Source: Botrytis cinerea B05.10
Lineage: Eukaryota > Ascomycota > Leotiomycetes > Helotiales > Sclerotiniaceae
Assembly: GCF_000143535.2 (NCBI RefSeq)
Contig: NC_037312.1
Location: 2,604,001 to 2,668,000, forward strand
DNA: 64,000 nt
Reading direction: 5' to 3'
The notes under the pieces: model-generated
Seen by the model: only the letters and a program-made list of their open reading frames with translations
The model's database searches: none
Told to the model about the DNA's origin: nothing
Part shown: positions 1 to 14,879 of the stretch, piece after piece
How the letters are laid out: each line of letters begins with the position of its first letter
How positions within the stretch are numbered: position 1 is the first letter of the stretch
Position numbers and translations under genes: made by a program

Positions 1-3000
1 AATATTAAAAACATCGATAATATAACTGTTATTAATATTTATATTTTTTCTAATTACATAGGATACTGAATATTTGAAATTATTGAATATACCTAAGACT
101 AATACTTACTTATATTCTAAACAAATATTGAAAATCTTATTACATATTTAATAGCCTTATCATCAAAAATATAGAAGTCTAAGTTAATAGATTCCAAATT
201 ATATCTGGGTATGTTATTTATTTCCTAATTTCGAATATAACATAACTATACCCAATGTGTTCATTTTTATTAATATGTTATTCTGATTTTTTTAAAAAGA
301 TTATTGTCTTATTATTCACAAATATTATTTACTAATTTTGAATTCTTTTATAATAATTTTTGGTTCGATTTTAAAATGAGATTAATACAACATTTACAAA
401 TAAAATATAACGATCGAAATTCAAATTTAGAGATTATAGAAAAAAGTTAAGGAAATTGTTAAATGTCAGTTTTAAAAATATCAATTTTTACTCCATGTTC
501 TCTAATAATTATCAGAAAAGAAATATGTTTAAGTAGAGGATATACAGCATTGATAATATCAATAAAAAAATATAAATTATAACATAGCTTTTTCGGGAAT
601 TGCTTTTTAAAAGAAATAGCAACTAAAATAATCTTTGAAATCAATGAAATTGCTTGTACTACAATAACTACCTAGGTAGTATTCTATTAATAAATGAACT
701 TAATATATTTTTCAACTTTAATACTAATCACTATAGTTTGACCTATACAATTCAATCTAAAAACCTTTGATTTTTTCTATCTTATATTTCAAAACCATAA
801 AATAGGAAAAGAATTACATGAATAATAATAATTCTATGTAATAAGAATGCCAATATACTGTAACAATCTCGATGAAGATTTAAATACAAGATACAAAATA
901 CAAAACGTTTCTGATTTTTTTATAATAGAAAGATTTGAATCTATTACCTACGTATTGATTCTTTTAATTTCATTTCTTCGAAGAAATTTTGCATAGTTAT
1001 TCACGAAATCTATAATATTCTTCTAGATCTATAAAAGAAATTCTTTAATTTAAAATAGTTGATTTTTAAACCCAAATTTTAAAATCCTCTTTTAGAGAAA
1101 ATTAATATGTCTATAAGGATTTCTTTGCCTAATTATTTATTCATTTGTCATTCAAAGATACCATGTCAATATTTATAATATCAACTACCTAGGTACCTAA
1201 GTAATTTCTAAATTTTGTGTTATAATTTTTGTTGATAAAATATACACCATTGAATATCCTATTTTTATATAAACAAAAATATTTTAGAAGTACATTTCAA
1301 TTTTTTTATGGTATTCCTTCATTACTAATTAGGTATATTTTATTACAGCTAAATACTCAATTTTATAAAATATTGTAATTTCGGCTTCAAAACATACCGA
1401 GGTATTTGTTATTCAATAGCTTCCAATTTGTAAATATGATTTTATTTATAAGTTCGAAGATACTGTCAATTTTAAAGCTTTATGAATCAAATTTAATTAC
1501 TTCTATTTATATTGAGATAGGTATTCTGAGTTAACATGTTCTATTTCAAATCCTAATTTTTCATTTTTGATTTTAGTTTTGAAATCAAACTTCAAATATT
1601 CTATTATAATTTGACGGTTTTAGTTTTGAATTATAGTGTTAAACTATAGTTAATAAACATAAAAAGTGTAGATGCAAGTTTGAATCATAAGATTCTGAGT
1701 CAAAACTCATACAGTGTAGGTAATGGAATGAGATATAGAATTGTTTGGTTGTTAAATTGTTTAAGTTGGTGATTGTTTTAGTACCATTGTATAGTGCGGC
1801 CTTCTCATAGTATATATATATACTACTATCTATATTAAAATCAAAATAAATCAAAATAATTTAGGGTTTATCTTATTGATAGGAAAGCTTTGTGATTTCT
1901 TTTCAAGATTACAAAGTTACCTATCTAGGTACCTAGGTAGATAATCTATTATTCATTTACTTAAAATCATTTTGTTTTTGCTTGTACTTCATATAATTAG
2001 ATCTAAGATAACATTCATTACTTGGATATTATAATAATGAAAATTGTGTAATTAATTTCAAAATGATCAGATGACTGATTCACATAAAGTTTTTTTTTTG
2101 AAAGAATTTTTTTTTAAAAAAAATCACCTATGTACAGAGTTTTGAATATATGTTTGTTATACTTATAATTTAACTTTAATAAATAATGATTCATTACTTT
2201 GTGAACATTATAATAGAATCTTTTTGATTGACATCGTATTAGATAATATCGATTTTTTTTTCATCATGTATATTAAACTGATAAACATTTAGTATTCTAT
2301 GATTCAACTTATGATACCTATCTTTATTAACCAAACAATATTTTTTGGATCTTTCCTGAAAGAAAAAAAATGATAATGAAGAGAAATGTTCACAAATGTT
2401 TTCAGATTTATATTGGGATCGTTTTTCATTTTCTCACATTATAAAAATTAATTTGAAACCCAATTCGTAAAATTAAATCAATATTATCAATTCCAGATGT
2501 AATGATTCAAATTCAAAAAAGCATTATTAGAGAAAACTAACAAATCATAAATATTTATTATATCAATAAAAAAGATTACCTACAATAGTCTCATAGATGA
2601 TTAACAATCTTTATTCAATCCCCAATATAATATAGTACTTACCTATGTAGGATTTGTGTAACTTTTCAAATATCCTTAGTCGTTTAATGTTATTTATGAT
2701 CTGATAAAATCTTCTCTATAATAAACCTCTAATATTCATTAGAGTATTATTTGCATTTTCGATATCAAATTTTATTATTATTTTTGATATATTGGAATGT
2801 AAAGAGGAATTTGTTATTCATCTACCTAGGTGTTGAATTTTCTTTTAAAAATCTATGAATAATAAATCTTTGATTTATCTGAAACAGTTTCAATAATCAG
2901 AATAATGATTTTTATAATTCATGTTACAGAATTTTGGTAGTTTAATTTATATAATTTCTCACGTGGGTTGTTGTTTGATAATAAGTTTACTGATGAGCAT

Positions 3001-5176
3001 GTTGTATTATGTTATATAACAAAATACTGTCAAAATTATCAAAAGCGGAATCGACTATCCCCCCATCACCAAATCGGAGTCTTGATTTATCTTATAATAA
3101 ATTCTAAGTCCCAACTTATTAATGATGACCAGAATCTATATTATAAAAGTGAAACTCAATTGAAAAATCAAAATCTAGAATCATAACTATAAACCTTTTA
3201 ATAAAGAATTAATCAGGATCAGTTTATTGACACTAATACCTATCTAAATACTATAAAAGTAAACATACATTAATTTAAGTAAGATAAATGAGATTATGAT
3301 ATACAATGTATCAGTACTCTATCTATAATATTAAGCTCTACATACTGACGTTCAATTTAAAAAAATCTTATTAGGTAAATTCTTTAGAAGATGACATTAC
3401 TTCATTTTAAAGGATAGGTACGTGAGTAATATAAAGAATTTTAATTAGTTTCTCTTCATTATCTTTTCCTTTTTCTTTTTTATACTTAGGTAATATTAGA
3501 ATAATTTATAGCTTACTATGTTCTTATAGTTATGAGAAGAATCTAGCGTTATCTGAGTAGATGGTTTGATAAATGTCGATAGAATATTATAGAATGTTAT
3601 TAAAACTACTACTAATATTGAATCTGGACCGAAATTCACAAACATAATAACAAGTTTATATCATATATTCTTTAATAATGTATTTGAAAGACTAATAATT
3701 TATAACTTTCACAATTATTTATTTAATATAAATATTTAATCTTCATTCATTTTTGATGTTCAATACATTTGTCGAAACATTTTGATTATTCTAAATCTGG
3801 TTTGTTGTTAATTTGTTCATCAAATTTATATTTAGTAATCTATTCTATCGAGAATTCAATTCTGATATATTAATTAAAGAAATAAGACTTTTCATAAACT
3901 ATTCATAATAAAATGAAAGTTTATTCTCTTTATTTCTTTATATAATTATTATAATTTGTTTGTGATTATTCAATTATATTTATGTACCTTTATTGTATTT
4001 TTGTAGTACAAGCATTAATTATTATCATAAAAATAATTTCTTTTCAAAGTAATACATTTTATTTATCTATTTGTAATTAATTGAAATTATTCGTTTGAAA
4101 ATTATATATATAATTAGAATGTTCTTTGAACTCTTTACAATACTTTTAAAATCAATATATTTAAAATGGTTTAGATGTTTGTTCATTTTTCAATGTAGGA
4201 ATATAATCTTTTATATATATAGAAAATAACCAATCTATTCATTTTTCATGTAGAGAATATACATTTAGTGTTATATATTTTAACAGCTTTCGAATTAAAA
4301 GCCTTTTCCCTTTCTTGATACCTATCTGGGTACCTTCAATAATTAGGAATATTCCAACTTTTTGATTATTCAGTTATATTTTCTATTGTTAAAAAATGTG
4401 AATTGAAACAAGAATTTTGTACACAATGATACAATGCATACACTGAGAAACCATGTTATATTAGTTCCACAATTATCTATTTTAATTTGCATTTTTCCGA
4501 TTTTTTTGATCACCGAAAACGTCGAATTTGAATTAGTTTTCAATTTTCATCTTTTCTTAAGAACGACTTACCCAATTTGATATTTTAATCATATGATTTG
4601 AAAATCCTTAACATCAAATTCTTTGATAGGGAATCTTTTTAAATAATTGATACCAAATTGAAATATTGATTTTATTATTCCTAATCATTATATGAGTGTA
4701 TAATCCTACATCACCAACTTTTTGAAAGATTTTAAAATCCATAAATATTATCTCTCCATCTTATAATTTTCCAGGTACTTGAAATCATAATCAGAAAGTA
4801 AGTTTTTGATTGAAATATCTTTGCTATTATTTTCAAACGACAATCTAGACATAATAATATTTTGAAATCATAAATCTAATGTTTTCTATTCAGGTATTAT
4901 ATTATAGATTATAATATTATCTATTGTTGCTTTTTGATATGATATAAGGAAGTTAGATTTGCTAATAAATTCAGATTCGAATAAAGAAATCAACTCATTT
5001 AGATAATACCTATATACTGATTTGAGAGATAATAAAACAGATAACCAAGAGATTAGAAATAAATTATCAACGTTATACTTGAAACATACAAGCATTAAAT
5101 GAATGGTTTTATTACTTCGATATCTATTTACTATAAAAAGTCCTGCCTCCTTAAATCAAAGAAGACTGTTTGAGGC

Positions 5177-5398
5177 ATGGAGATATTTTTGAGTTATTTT
5201 AAGCTAGTAGTACTTATAGTCTGCTCGTTATCTATAGCTATAAAGTGCCACCACTTATACAAAATTAAATCAACTGGAAACCATTATTGTTGTATCCTTT
5301 TCCCCTTAAAAATGATAGAGGAATCAAATGCTTATGCAATTGCTGATATGCGTTCTGTAAGTGACATCCAAACTCTAAAACTAGATTGCTTTTTCTAA
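5177..5398 (+). CDS. Candidate small secreted protein in the AT island (unverified)
   Basis: This is a 73-codon ORF starting with ATG inside the AT island, in a patch (about 5140-5460) with clearly more balanced base composition than its surroundings. The N-terminus is strongly hydrophobic (MEIFLSYFKLVVLIVCSLSIAIK) and would serve as a signal peptide or membrane anchor. It is followed by a short region with a CHH and a YCC motif. A TATAAA box lies at 5132-5137, about 45 bp before the ATG. A consensus donor GTAAGT near 5357 could splice out the last codons (for example to an AG near 5427, giving an early stop), so the 3' end is uncertain. I recognise no family. It could be a small effector-like gene surviving in a degraded region, or a chance ORF. 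Confidence 0.3.
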   Translation: MEIFLSYFKLVVLIVCSLSIAIKCHHLYKIKSTGNHYCCILFPLKMIEESNAYAIADMRSVSDIQTLKLDCFF

Positions 5399-6103
5399 AT
5401 AAAACGAAATTCTGAGCTCCCCAATGTTAGGGCATTTAAATCCTAACCTTTCTTTATGCCTGCTTCATCTATATGACACTAATCTTCAGATTTGATATAC
5501 TTAATTGTTGGCAAATCTAATTTCACGAACATTTTAATCTTAGTGTCTAAATTCCTTAGAAAGAAGTTATATGCGCAGGTACTCTAAGCTTTCCAAATAT
5601 CAAATCATTTCCTGTAATATCGAAAAATAGGTTCCCCAATTTTATAAATTTGACGATACATGAAATTAATATTTAAAATCATTTATAATGATATTTAATC
5701 CATTAACTGTGTCTTTTGAATTGGGTTATCTTCTATAAATATTGAATGTTCTTTTTGTAAGATAAACACTCTTTTATATGATTTTGAAGAATGATTTTTT
5801 GGATCCTAAAACACGAAGCAGCTTTTGGAATCGAAGCTCTATTTATTGTTGTATGTAAAGATGAATTGATATTGTTTTGAGTACTGACTGTCAATTAAAG
5901 TTTTTATTATAATACTAATTAAGATGTAAGGTGATAGGTTTCTTAGAGCAATAAGATTTTTTAAGGTGACCTAAAAAAGCAGTGACTAGGAAGTGGGGTA
6001 GTTGACTTGTAACATTTTATAATATTACCGAATATTTTCTATCATATTTTAAACCTTTCTGGATTGAAAATACTAGTTATTATCTTGGAATCAATATGCT
6101 ATA

Positions 6104-7951
6104 ACGTAGTTTAACACCAAAGTGGGCTATATCACCGAGTGAACCACTTTCATCTTAATTCACACTTTTCATATTCAATATGCGTTTCATCAATCATTTG
6201 TTATAAAATCTATAAATAAAAAGTATGTTCACATTTAACTATTAAAGTTTTTCAAAAAGATAAAAAACTAAGTATTCGAAAAGTTATTCAATCATATAAT
6301 ATATTTATACCTAGATAACAATCAACTACAAAATGAATAATCTAACTTAATATATAAAGATTCAAATACGTTGTTATAAAACTATAGAATTAAAAAAGAA
6401 AGCAATTATTTAATATATTCTTGGTCTACCTAGGTATATTTGAAAGCTTTTCTATTTGAATTTAAGAATACCTGAGTATAAAAGATGTAATAAATTATGC
6501 TTTGAATTAAAAAATACAAAACAAATCAAAAAGCTATAGATATATTGATTTATAAATTATCGAATTGAATTAAAAATGTGTTTTAGTTGTACTCATAACT
6601 TTAAAAAGCATTTTATTAAGATCTTAAGTTTATTAAAAAATAATTTCGATTGATTGTAAATATACAAGTGAAATATAGTATTTTGAGTAGTGATTTCTAT
6701 AAGTTTAATAAAATGAGTCTTACAATAGATATAATATATTTTGAAATAATAGTAATTAGTATTAAATGAAACTATAAAAGTGAAATGATATAGTCAAATA
6801 ATCGAAAATGAATTATGATAATAATATATGAAAATAAGAAGCACAAGTAAACTTATTTTCTTATTTTTAATAATTTAAGAACAAAACCACTTTTTTAATT
6901 AATATATCGAAATCGACTTTTCTATAAAATGTATTATTCAATTTATGTTTAATGAGTAGTTAAATAATAAAACACATCTAACGTAGTTGAAATATTTCAA
7001 TAAATATATTATGAATCAAAAAAGTGTAAATATTGAACATTGAATATTAGTATTTAATAAATATAAAAGTAACTCACAAAAAGAATAATATTACACATTT
7101 ATGTTTATTATTATATTCAAATTATTTTATTTAATTATTTAATGTTCATTGATTCGATACCTGATCTAAAACATTTATGTAATGATTAAATTAATGAATT
7201 TATCAAAACATACCTACATTCATTATGTTTTAAAAATTAAATTCTTTATAGCTTTTGAAACTGTATGTAAAAAATCAATCATATTTTCAAAATATAAAAT
7301 CAGAGTTTCATAAAACAAATTTAATTCTACTTAATCCTAGAGTTATATTTTAGAAATTCAATACTGAAATTTATATATCTATTCTTCTCTTTTTCGATTT
7401 AGATTAATGAATCTTTTAAACCATTTACAGTTCAATTAAAACTCTTTTTCAATCAATATTAATAACATCTTAAATAACTTATTATCAATCAAATCCATTA
7501 GTATTTATATTTAAAAGTACATTAGTTTTAATTAAAAACGTGGAGAAATTAATTTATAGAAATATTCTTCTGAATTTAGAAATTTATACATTTCAAAAAA
7601 TAAATGAATGATTGAACAAATGCAAATATATAAAAAAATGAAATTATATTAAAAAGGGATACTTATTAAATAAGAGATTCTTGATATACTACTTTTATAA
7701 AAAATTGACATTTAAATTCAATATAATAAATATTAAAAAAGGGGTATTCTAATAGAAAAGCATTTTCGAATCGATATTATAATAAATATAGGAAGATAAA
7801 TTATAATACAAAAACTTATTAAAATAATATAATAGATTTTAGATCATTAGATTTTTAATAATTTCAATTAATTGATTCAATAGTTATTGAATAATCTATA
7901 TTCGAAAATGTAAACTGAGATGAAAGTAGCCCACTCAGTGTTAAACTCCAT
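6104..7951. mobile_element. Degenerate TIR DNA transposon, copy A (1848 bp)
   Basis: The left end begins just after a TA (6102-6103) with ACGTAGTTTAACACCAAAGT, followed by GGGCTATATCACC. The right end, read on the minus strand after a TA (7952-7953), begins ATGGAGTTTAACACTGAGTG followed by GGCTACTTTCA. The ends are therefore imperfect inverted repeats flanked by a TA duplication, the hallmark of Tc1/mariner/Fot1-type elements. The length is close to that of the Fot1-like Flipper element known from Botrytis (about 1.8 kb), but identity with Flipper was not tested. The interior is AT-rich with no intact transposase frame, as expected after RIP. Interior similarity to copy B is not convincing by eye. 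Confidence 0.6.
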
Positions 7952-10372
7952 TATTCCAGGTAAGGTTACTTTTATCAGATTTTACATTCATCTTTAATCT
8001 TATAAGCAATCTATTTTCTCTTTTGGTTTATAATAGTTCTTTCAAAATGTCTTAAAGAAATATAGCATAATATAATTTTAATTCTAATTTTGGCAATGAA
8101 TTATACGCAGTTTAAATACCTAGGTAAGTAATAATAATATAGGTATTAAAATAGAATTATTAATTCTTGGTAATTTCAATATCTTATGTAATTTGATCTT
8201 CAGGATTACGTAAATAAAAGATTAATCGCTTATTGCAGAAGCTTTCTTGGATATAACCACAAATCATTGTAAAATCAGTAAATATATTTGTTAATTCTTT
8301 GATTAATTCTTTATTCAAAAATATCAACTTCTATGTTGGTATCTAGTATCATTAAGAATATACATTTTTCATCTTTTACTATCTAATTATATTGATTAGA
8401 GATATCTATAATAGGTTTTTTATGTGTATATATGAAGTCTTGACTTAATTATACCTAGTCTTCAGAAATATCTAATTTCAATGTCTATAAATTTATCTTA
8501 ACTATGCTATAGAAAATGAAAATATAGAATTACTTAAATGGACGTTTAATTATTTGTATGATTTTCCTTTTTATAAGATTATATAAAATCACAATTCAAT
8601 ATATGCCTATCATAATCTACTTAATTAAATTGAATTCTAACGTAAGTTATTTATCAATATTCGATTTATTAGGTAGTTCTAAAAAGAACGTAATTGTGAC
8701 GAAAAACTATACTTGATTTTTTCTTTTCACCTTTTAATATGACAGAAAACAGTTAACCCTAACATTTGTTTCAAATTTATACCTAGGTATACTACTAATG
8801 TATTATTTGACTCTCTTAACATTATGCTTAATAAAATTTTATAAATACTGTGTTATTATTCCAATGACTGAGTAATCACTTTCAAAAAAGTTAAATATCA
8901 CTACATTTGGTACCTAGATATGTATCTTTTAATAGATTTTTACTAAAGAGTTCACTTCAATTGTTTTGAATACACGGGTATTACCTTCATCTCAAAGTTA
9001 TTTTATTAACAAATTTATTAAATTATTGATGATAATTACATGTTTATGCATACTTATCTTATATAAAAAAATCTTGGGAGAAATATTATGAAATTGATTA
9101 TTTTAATTTAAAAATCTTGAGGTTAACAGTGAACATGTTAGATATACTTAAAACATGAAATATAATTATCAACAGATGCAAAAAAGTAATAATATATACA
9201 AAACCAATGCCAATTTCAAGACTAATTGAAACAATTACAAGTCCTCTTTCATAGACTCCACATTAGAACCATTCTACGTAGACGATTCTTAAATTCCCCA
9301 GAAAAATCATAATATCTATAGTAACTACCTAGTTAAAGATCTATTCCAGATATATATCTGGTAGGTAGCTTTAAATGATTATGAGGATTATGAGGATTGA
9401 TATGAGAACTTGATGATGCTAAAATATGTACCTATTTATATCGTCCTTTTTTAATTACATATGAGATTTAGTAGACCTTACTAAATAACTAGCTAAATAC
9501 ACATAGCTTTAGCTTCTTGAATTTTATATCTATTATCATGTAATACGATTATAGTGTTAATAATTCATTTGAATTGTTGATTTCAAAGAAAGTACATACC
9601 TAGGTAGGTTAAAAAAGTTATTTCAATAGAATTAAAATCGGAAACCGATAATATTTCAAATTCGAGATATTATATCGACCTGATATAATAATTAGCTATT
9701 AAGTAAAAAACAATATTGAAGTGAATAGAATAATTCAAATAATGAGATATTATACATATTTAGAAAGCCTTAATGAAATATATACATCGATGTACACCTA
9801 ATGAATATACCTAGGTACCTAGGTAAGTAATAGAGTCAGAATCTGACTTTTGAATGTAAAAATTTGAATAACATATGGTTTTGATGTATTTTATTATTGA
9901 TAAAATCATAAAATGAATACAGACTTTTCATAAAGTAAATAATCAACGAATTTTTAATAAGCTGTCATTCAAAAATATAATCTAAAATACATTTTTGATT
10001 TAAAAAATGATATTTATATCTCATATTATGATTATATTTAGATTTTCGTTCGAATGTTCAAAATTTAAATATAATACTTTGTGAAAATAAATAATCGATG
10101 TGATTAGAATGAATAGAAAAATTGGCATTAATAGATTTATTTAAAATTTATAGATTTTAAAACGAATATGTATCTTAACAAATTTTCTAATTGTTGTATA
10201 ACAATAATAAAACTTGTAATTCGAATGGCCTAATTAACATACTAGGTACCAATATTATAAAAAGATTATGTATTTTCAAGCCCGAATTTTTAGACACTTT
10301 CGAAGTATACATGAATTTTAATGAAAACGAATTAAAAGTACCTAGGTATGTTGAATAATGAAAAAAGTACAC

Positions 10373-10810
10373 CATGGTTTATCAGCATGCGCACTACTTG
10401 AAAACACACCAAATTTTGGCCTTTTTTAATGCTTTTTATTTCAAGAACCAATCATTATTTTCAAGAAAATAAAAAAAAATAAAAAAAAATATCAAATAAT
10501 AATTGAAAATCAGTTTTTTAAAAATCTAATATTTACACAATTATTTATATTATATTCTATATAAAGAAAAATAGAAATTGTTACGATTTTTGGTACAAAA
10601 ACATTATTTTCACAATAACTATTGTGATAATTTGAATTTCTAATAAATAATTAAATTTCTAAGATACCTATATAATCATTTTTCAAATTCTTAAAACTTT
10701 ATAAAATTATATCATCGAATAAAGGAAGTGTATAGTTATATACAAACAAATTTTGTATGCAAAACGGGGTAGCCTATATAATGACATAGCCCACATGCTG
10801 ATAAACCATG
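10373..10810. mobile_element. MITE-like element with 17-bp perfect terminal inverted repeats, copy C (438 bp)
   Basis: The left end reads CATGGTTTATCAGCATGCG. The minus-strand reading of the right end is CATGGTTTATCAGCATGTG. The first 17 bases are identical, and the next difference is C versus T, the RIP transition. There is no coding frame inside. The right flank is a TA (10812-10813, one base beyond the repeat shown). The left flank has a TA two bases further out, so the exact target-site duplication is unclear. The right terminus shares GTGGGCTAT.TCA with the long elements A and B, so this is probably a non-autonomous relative. Confidence 0.65.
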
Positions 10811-13800
10811 TTAGAGAAATATACCTAGATAAACTAAAGATTTATTATGTTGAACAAGAGCTCTAATTTATTTTATTCTTAGATAGGTAGAATCAATGAT
10901 TTAGTTCCTTATTTAGAAGTTTTTATATATACAAACACTTTAACTGTAACGATGATAACACATCCATTGGATAATTTCTTGAAAATATTCTGAAAGAGTA
11001 TAGATCTTAAAAATCAATTAGAATACCAAAGTTAATAGCAGAGTTGTATTTGGAATAAGACAAAGAATCAAGATACACACATCCATATTCCAAGTTACCT
11101 AAAATTTGACTATTAAAATTAAAGAGTCAGCAGTATGTGAAATACAGCCTTGCTAATCTCTCATTACTGAAACATTTTATACAACTTGAAATTTTAATAT
11201 TTCGTGCTCTTTTACTTATCGACTGTTAGAAAAATTATCTTAATTCCCTCAAAATAGTTGATAGTGTTAACACCAATATACTGCAACTCTAACAAATTCT
11301 ATTTTTTCGAATAAATGTATTATCAATAATACACCATATTCTAGATTTAAATGTGTAAAGACAATCATTAAAAATAGTTTGATATGATCTCCAAGTAGCT
11401 CTTTCAAAACCAATTAAATACAGAAACAATTGCGAAATCAGCTTTTGACAATACTAAGAATACTTTTAAACTAAATAAAACGTATTTTAAAAATATTTAG
11501 ATATATTAAATATTATTTAAATACGATGATTTTTCGGCAATATTTCTTAAGTCACAAAATATTATTAAAATTTAAGAAAATTGAATATTGTTCTTATAAT
11601 TACAAATTAATATTTTACTTGTGAAGTTTTAATTTAACTCGAAAGAACAATCAAATATTATAATATTACATGAAATTTACTATTCTATTATAAGTAACTG
11701 AATCACTATTGATTACTATAAAGATCGAATGTATTAGGGTTGCTGTATAAGATACCTAGATATCGGAATTAGTGCTATCGATTTCAAGGTTACTTGAAAT
11801 TGTTGACTATAAGAATGATTAGCTGACAAGTAGTTATAATCAAATAGATTTGTATTACAGTTACCATTTATAATCTTACTTGAATTATTATCATTGAGAT
11901 ACATCTGGTACAATCACAAAATATTCTTTTAAACATACCTATATAATTATTAATATATTCCAATATTGCGTTATTTTCCTGTTCTTTTTATAATAATTAT
12001 CCTTAATATCTACCAGAAAACTATAATAATGGTATTGTCAGAATATTAGATTTTGATTTATTTTTTCAATGAAATCCAGTATTTCCTTAATAAAGATATA
12101 TACAGTATTGAATGATTTGTATCTGCAGTGATCTTAGGGGTCTATAAAAGTTTGTATTAATTATATAATAGTTGGAGACAAAATCTCATGTGATCATATA
12201 TATCTCTTTTGATTCATTTCCTGATTCTTCAAATATGACAATGTCATTAAAATATACGTACGATTTCATAGAATACTTAATTAATAATTGTTTCAAGAAA
12301 ACAGAGATTTATGAAGTATTTGAAATAGAATAATAATTAAGACGATTAAAACGATTATCTACGAGAATTTTATAGTCTTCAAAATCATTCATGAATATCA
12401 TTCAATAGTTTTGTTAGTGTATGAATAATAATATTACTATTTACTAGTACATTCATTACTATCACCTTGATTGTCCATTACTTGGAAGCATCTCAGTTGA
12501 TTGAACGGACTTGTTAAATGTTTAAAATTTATAATCTACTCTATTATTTCAACAAAACACATAGTTAAACTTGATGTAGTAAACTTTATAGAAAACAACC
12601 ATCGTATGAAATTTATTAAAATAATAGACTCAAAATTTTCTATCAATATACAAATCTTTTCATTGTATTCAGAAGAACTATATTACCTAATGTTTTTTGA
12701 TATCTGCTTGATTTTTAAGATCAATAGTTTTTTCAAATTTGAAAGTTTATTTGCATGTGTTAATATTTGTATACTTTTTATTAAAACCAACATAATTTCG
12801 AATAGATTATAGAAAAGTCCAATTAATTATAAAGTGGTCAAGTTTGGATTAAGAATCTTTAGTTGCACAATAGTTTTCATAGAAATGTAAACAAATTGAG
12901 AACTTTGAAAATCTAAGCTGAAAAAAGGAAAGAAAATAAACGTATGAATTCAAATATTACCTAGCTAGGTAAGTTAATGTTTGATTTTGAAAATATAGTT
13001 TCAGACAAAAACAGAATTGATTCTACTTTTTTGAACTCAAATTTTTCGTTATGATTTATAATTAAGTAGGTATTAATACATGGTTTTCATAACTTTAAAG
13101 AGTTTAATCATTAAAATATAAGTAAAATGTATATTTTTATGAAATCTTTTGTCTGTAAATTATATTCTTACTTTAGTATATCAAATTAAATAAATCAATG
13201 TGATTTATTAGTACATACACCATATCAGCTGATAGCAGTAATATTGATTTATATTTGGAAAAGTTGCTTAAAGAATATTGAAATATATTAAATTAAGAAA
13301 TCATAATAACATATCATTTATTAAAAGATTCAAAGACTATAAGAGAGAAAAAGAATTCTTTAATAGATAATCCTGAGTCCCTAATTCTATAACATCGCAG
13401 TTCTATTATTCAATCTAAAAAGCATTTTGAGTTTATTATATATAGTGTTATAATTATTGTCTATATATAACTATGACTATTATTTGTTTAATCTTTTTAC
13501 TTTATTTAAAGTAGATGGATATTAATCTAATAATAAAAAGTTCCAAATAGTTCAAATTTCCCTTTAAAAAATCTTAATCTCTACTCTAGAATCTCTATAA
13601 ATTATAGATTCTAAAGATTCTAAACCCCTTCTTTATATATTAAAAAAAATTGTTCTTTTTCTAATATTTCAATTTATTTGTTATATACCTAGGTAATACT
13701 TATTTACTCTTTGATTAACAAAATCTATTTTGTATTATTTAATAATATCAAAGGAATTAATAGGAAAACAATTAGATCTTTAAAAAATGACAATTCGAAA

Positions 13801-13929
13801 AAAAGAACCAATATGGTTTACAAATTATTAGAAATATCAATATCAATAATTCAACTTTAATTCTATAGATTTTAATAAAAGAATTATAGATTTGTAGAGA
13901 GCATCATATACAGGTGTTGAGGCTTCGCC

Positions 13930-14347
13930 CTCCATATTGGCTGATATACCACTTCAAAATCACACCAAAATTAATGGTTTTCTAGTTTTCATATTTTGTT
14001 AATTAAGCAATGTTTTTTTTTAAAATAAAAGAACTGTTATCAATAAACAGTAATCAAGTAATTGGAAATCTAAATTTATATAAGCGTTTCTATTTCGTTA
14101 TTTAAAAAGGTCTAAGTTATTTGAATTTCGTTACAAAACACTTATTCTAACAAAAATTCTTATGATAACTAGAGTTTTTGAGAACTGAATAGACTTTTTG
14201 TTATTTGTGTTATTAAATATTTTGTATAAAGTTCTTCTTAAAATAAAAAAATAAATGAAGTGTGTGATTATATATAAACCAATCTTGTATATAAAAAGAA
14301 TTGGAGCACCAACTGGTATGATACCTATGTATACTGATAAACCATGT
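13930..14347. mobile_element. Second copy of the MITE-like element, copy D (about 420 bp)
   Basis: The right end, ACTGATAAACCATGT followed by TA, matches the right end of copy C. The sequence before it (14260-14300: a TATATACAAAC/TATATAAACC block and a TTGTATA block) aligns with copy C, mainly through C/T and G/A differences. Near the left end, the CACTTCAAAATCACACCAAAAT block matches CTACTTGAAAACACACCAAATT of copy C, but the extreme left terminus is degraded (around 13930-13950), so the start is approximate. There is no coding frame. Confidence 0.5.
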
Positions 14348-14879
14348 TAGATATAATATCTAGGTAATAAATATATACATACATACCTAGGTAATGCTAT
14401 TTTTTTCCTAATATATCTAAAAGACATAAAGAAAGATACATAACTCTTAAGTTCATTTGATATCAAAATTCAAAATTTTATTCATTTTTCACTCAATTTT
14501 ATATACAATAAGAGATTTCAATTATTTGATTTTTGTTCAATCATTACTACTTTATTGACGATTCATTTGTTATCGATTCATTTTATTGGAAATTATATGT
14601 ATATATGCCGTGCCCACTACCATAAAACCTTTTCGTGATTACTTTATCACATATAGCATAATCGTATACTTAATATATATTTTTGATAATATGACTTACT
14701 ATTCATCTTTAATAGGTTATAAGTATTGCGTTATAATAGCTTTTTAATCTTAATTATTAATATATTCGATACAACAATTCTTATAAAAATCTTAATATGA
14801 TTAGATTAATTCTACTTTAATTTAAATATAAATCTTTTATTATTGTTAGAAACAATGATTAGATAAGTTTTTATAGGTA

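Noticed and set aside
12501..12812. 103-codon open frame in the AT island
   Set aside because: It begins with a non-ATG codon and translates to Ile/Phe/Lys/Asn-rich sequence expected from AT-rich DNA. No local rise in GC and no motif.
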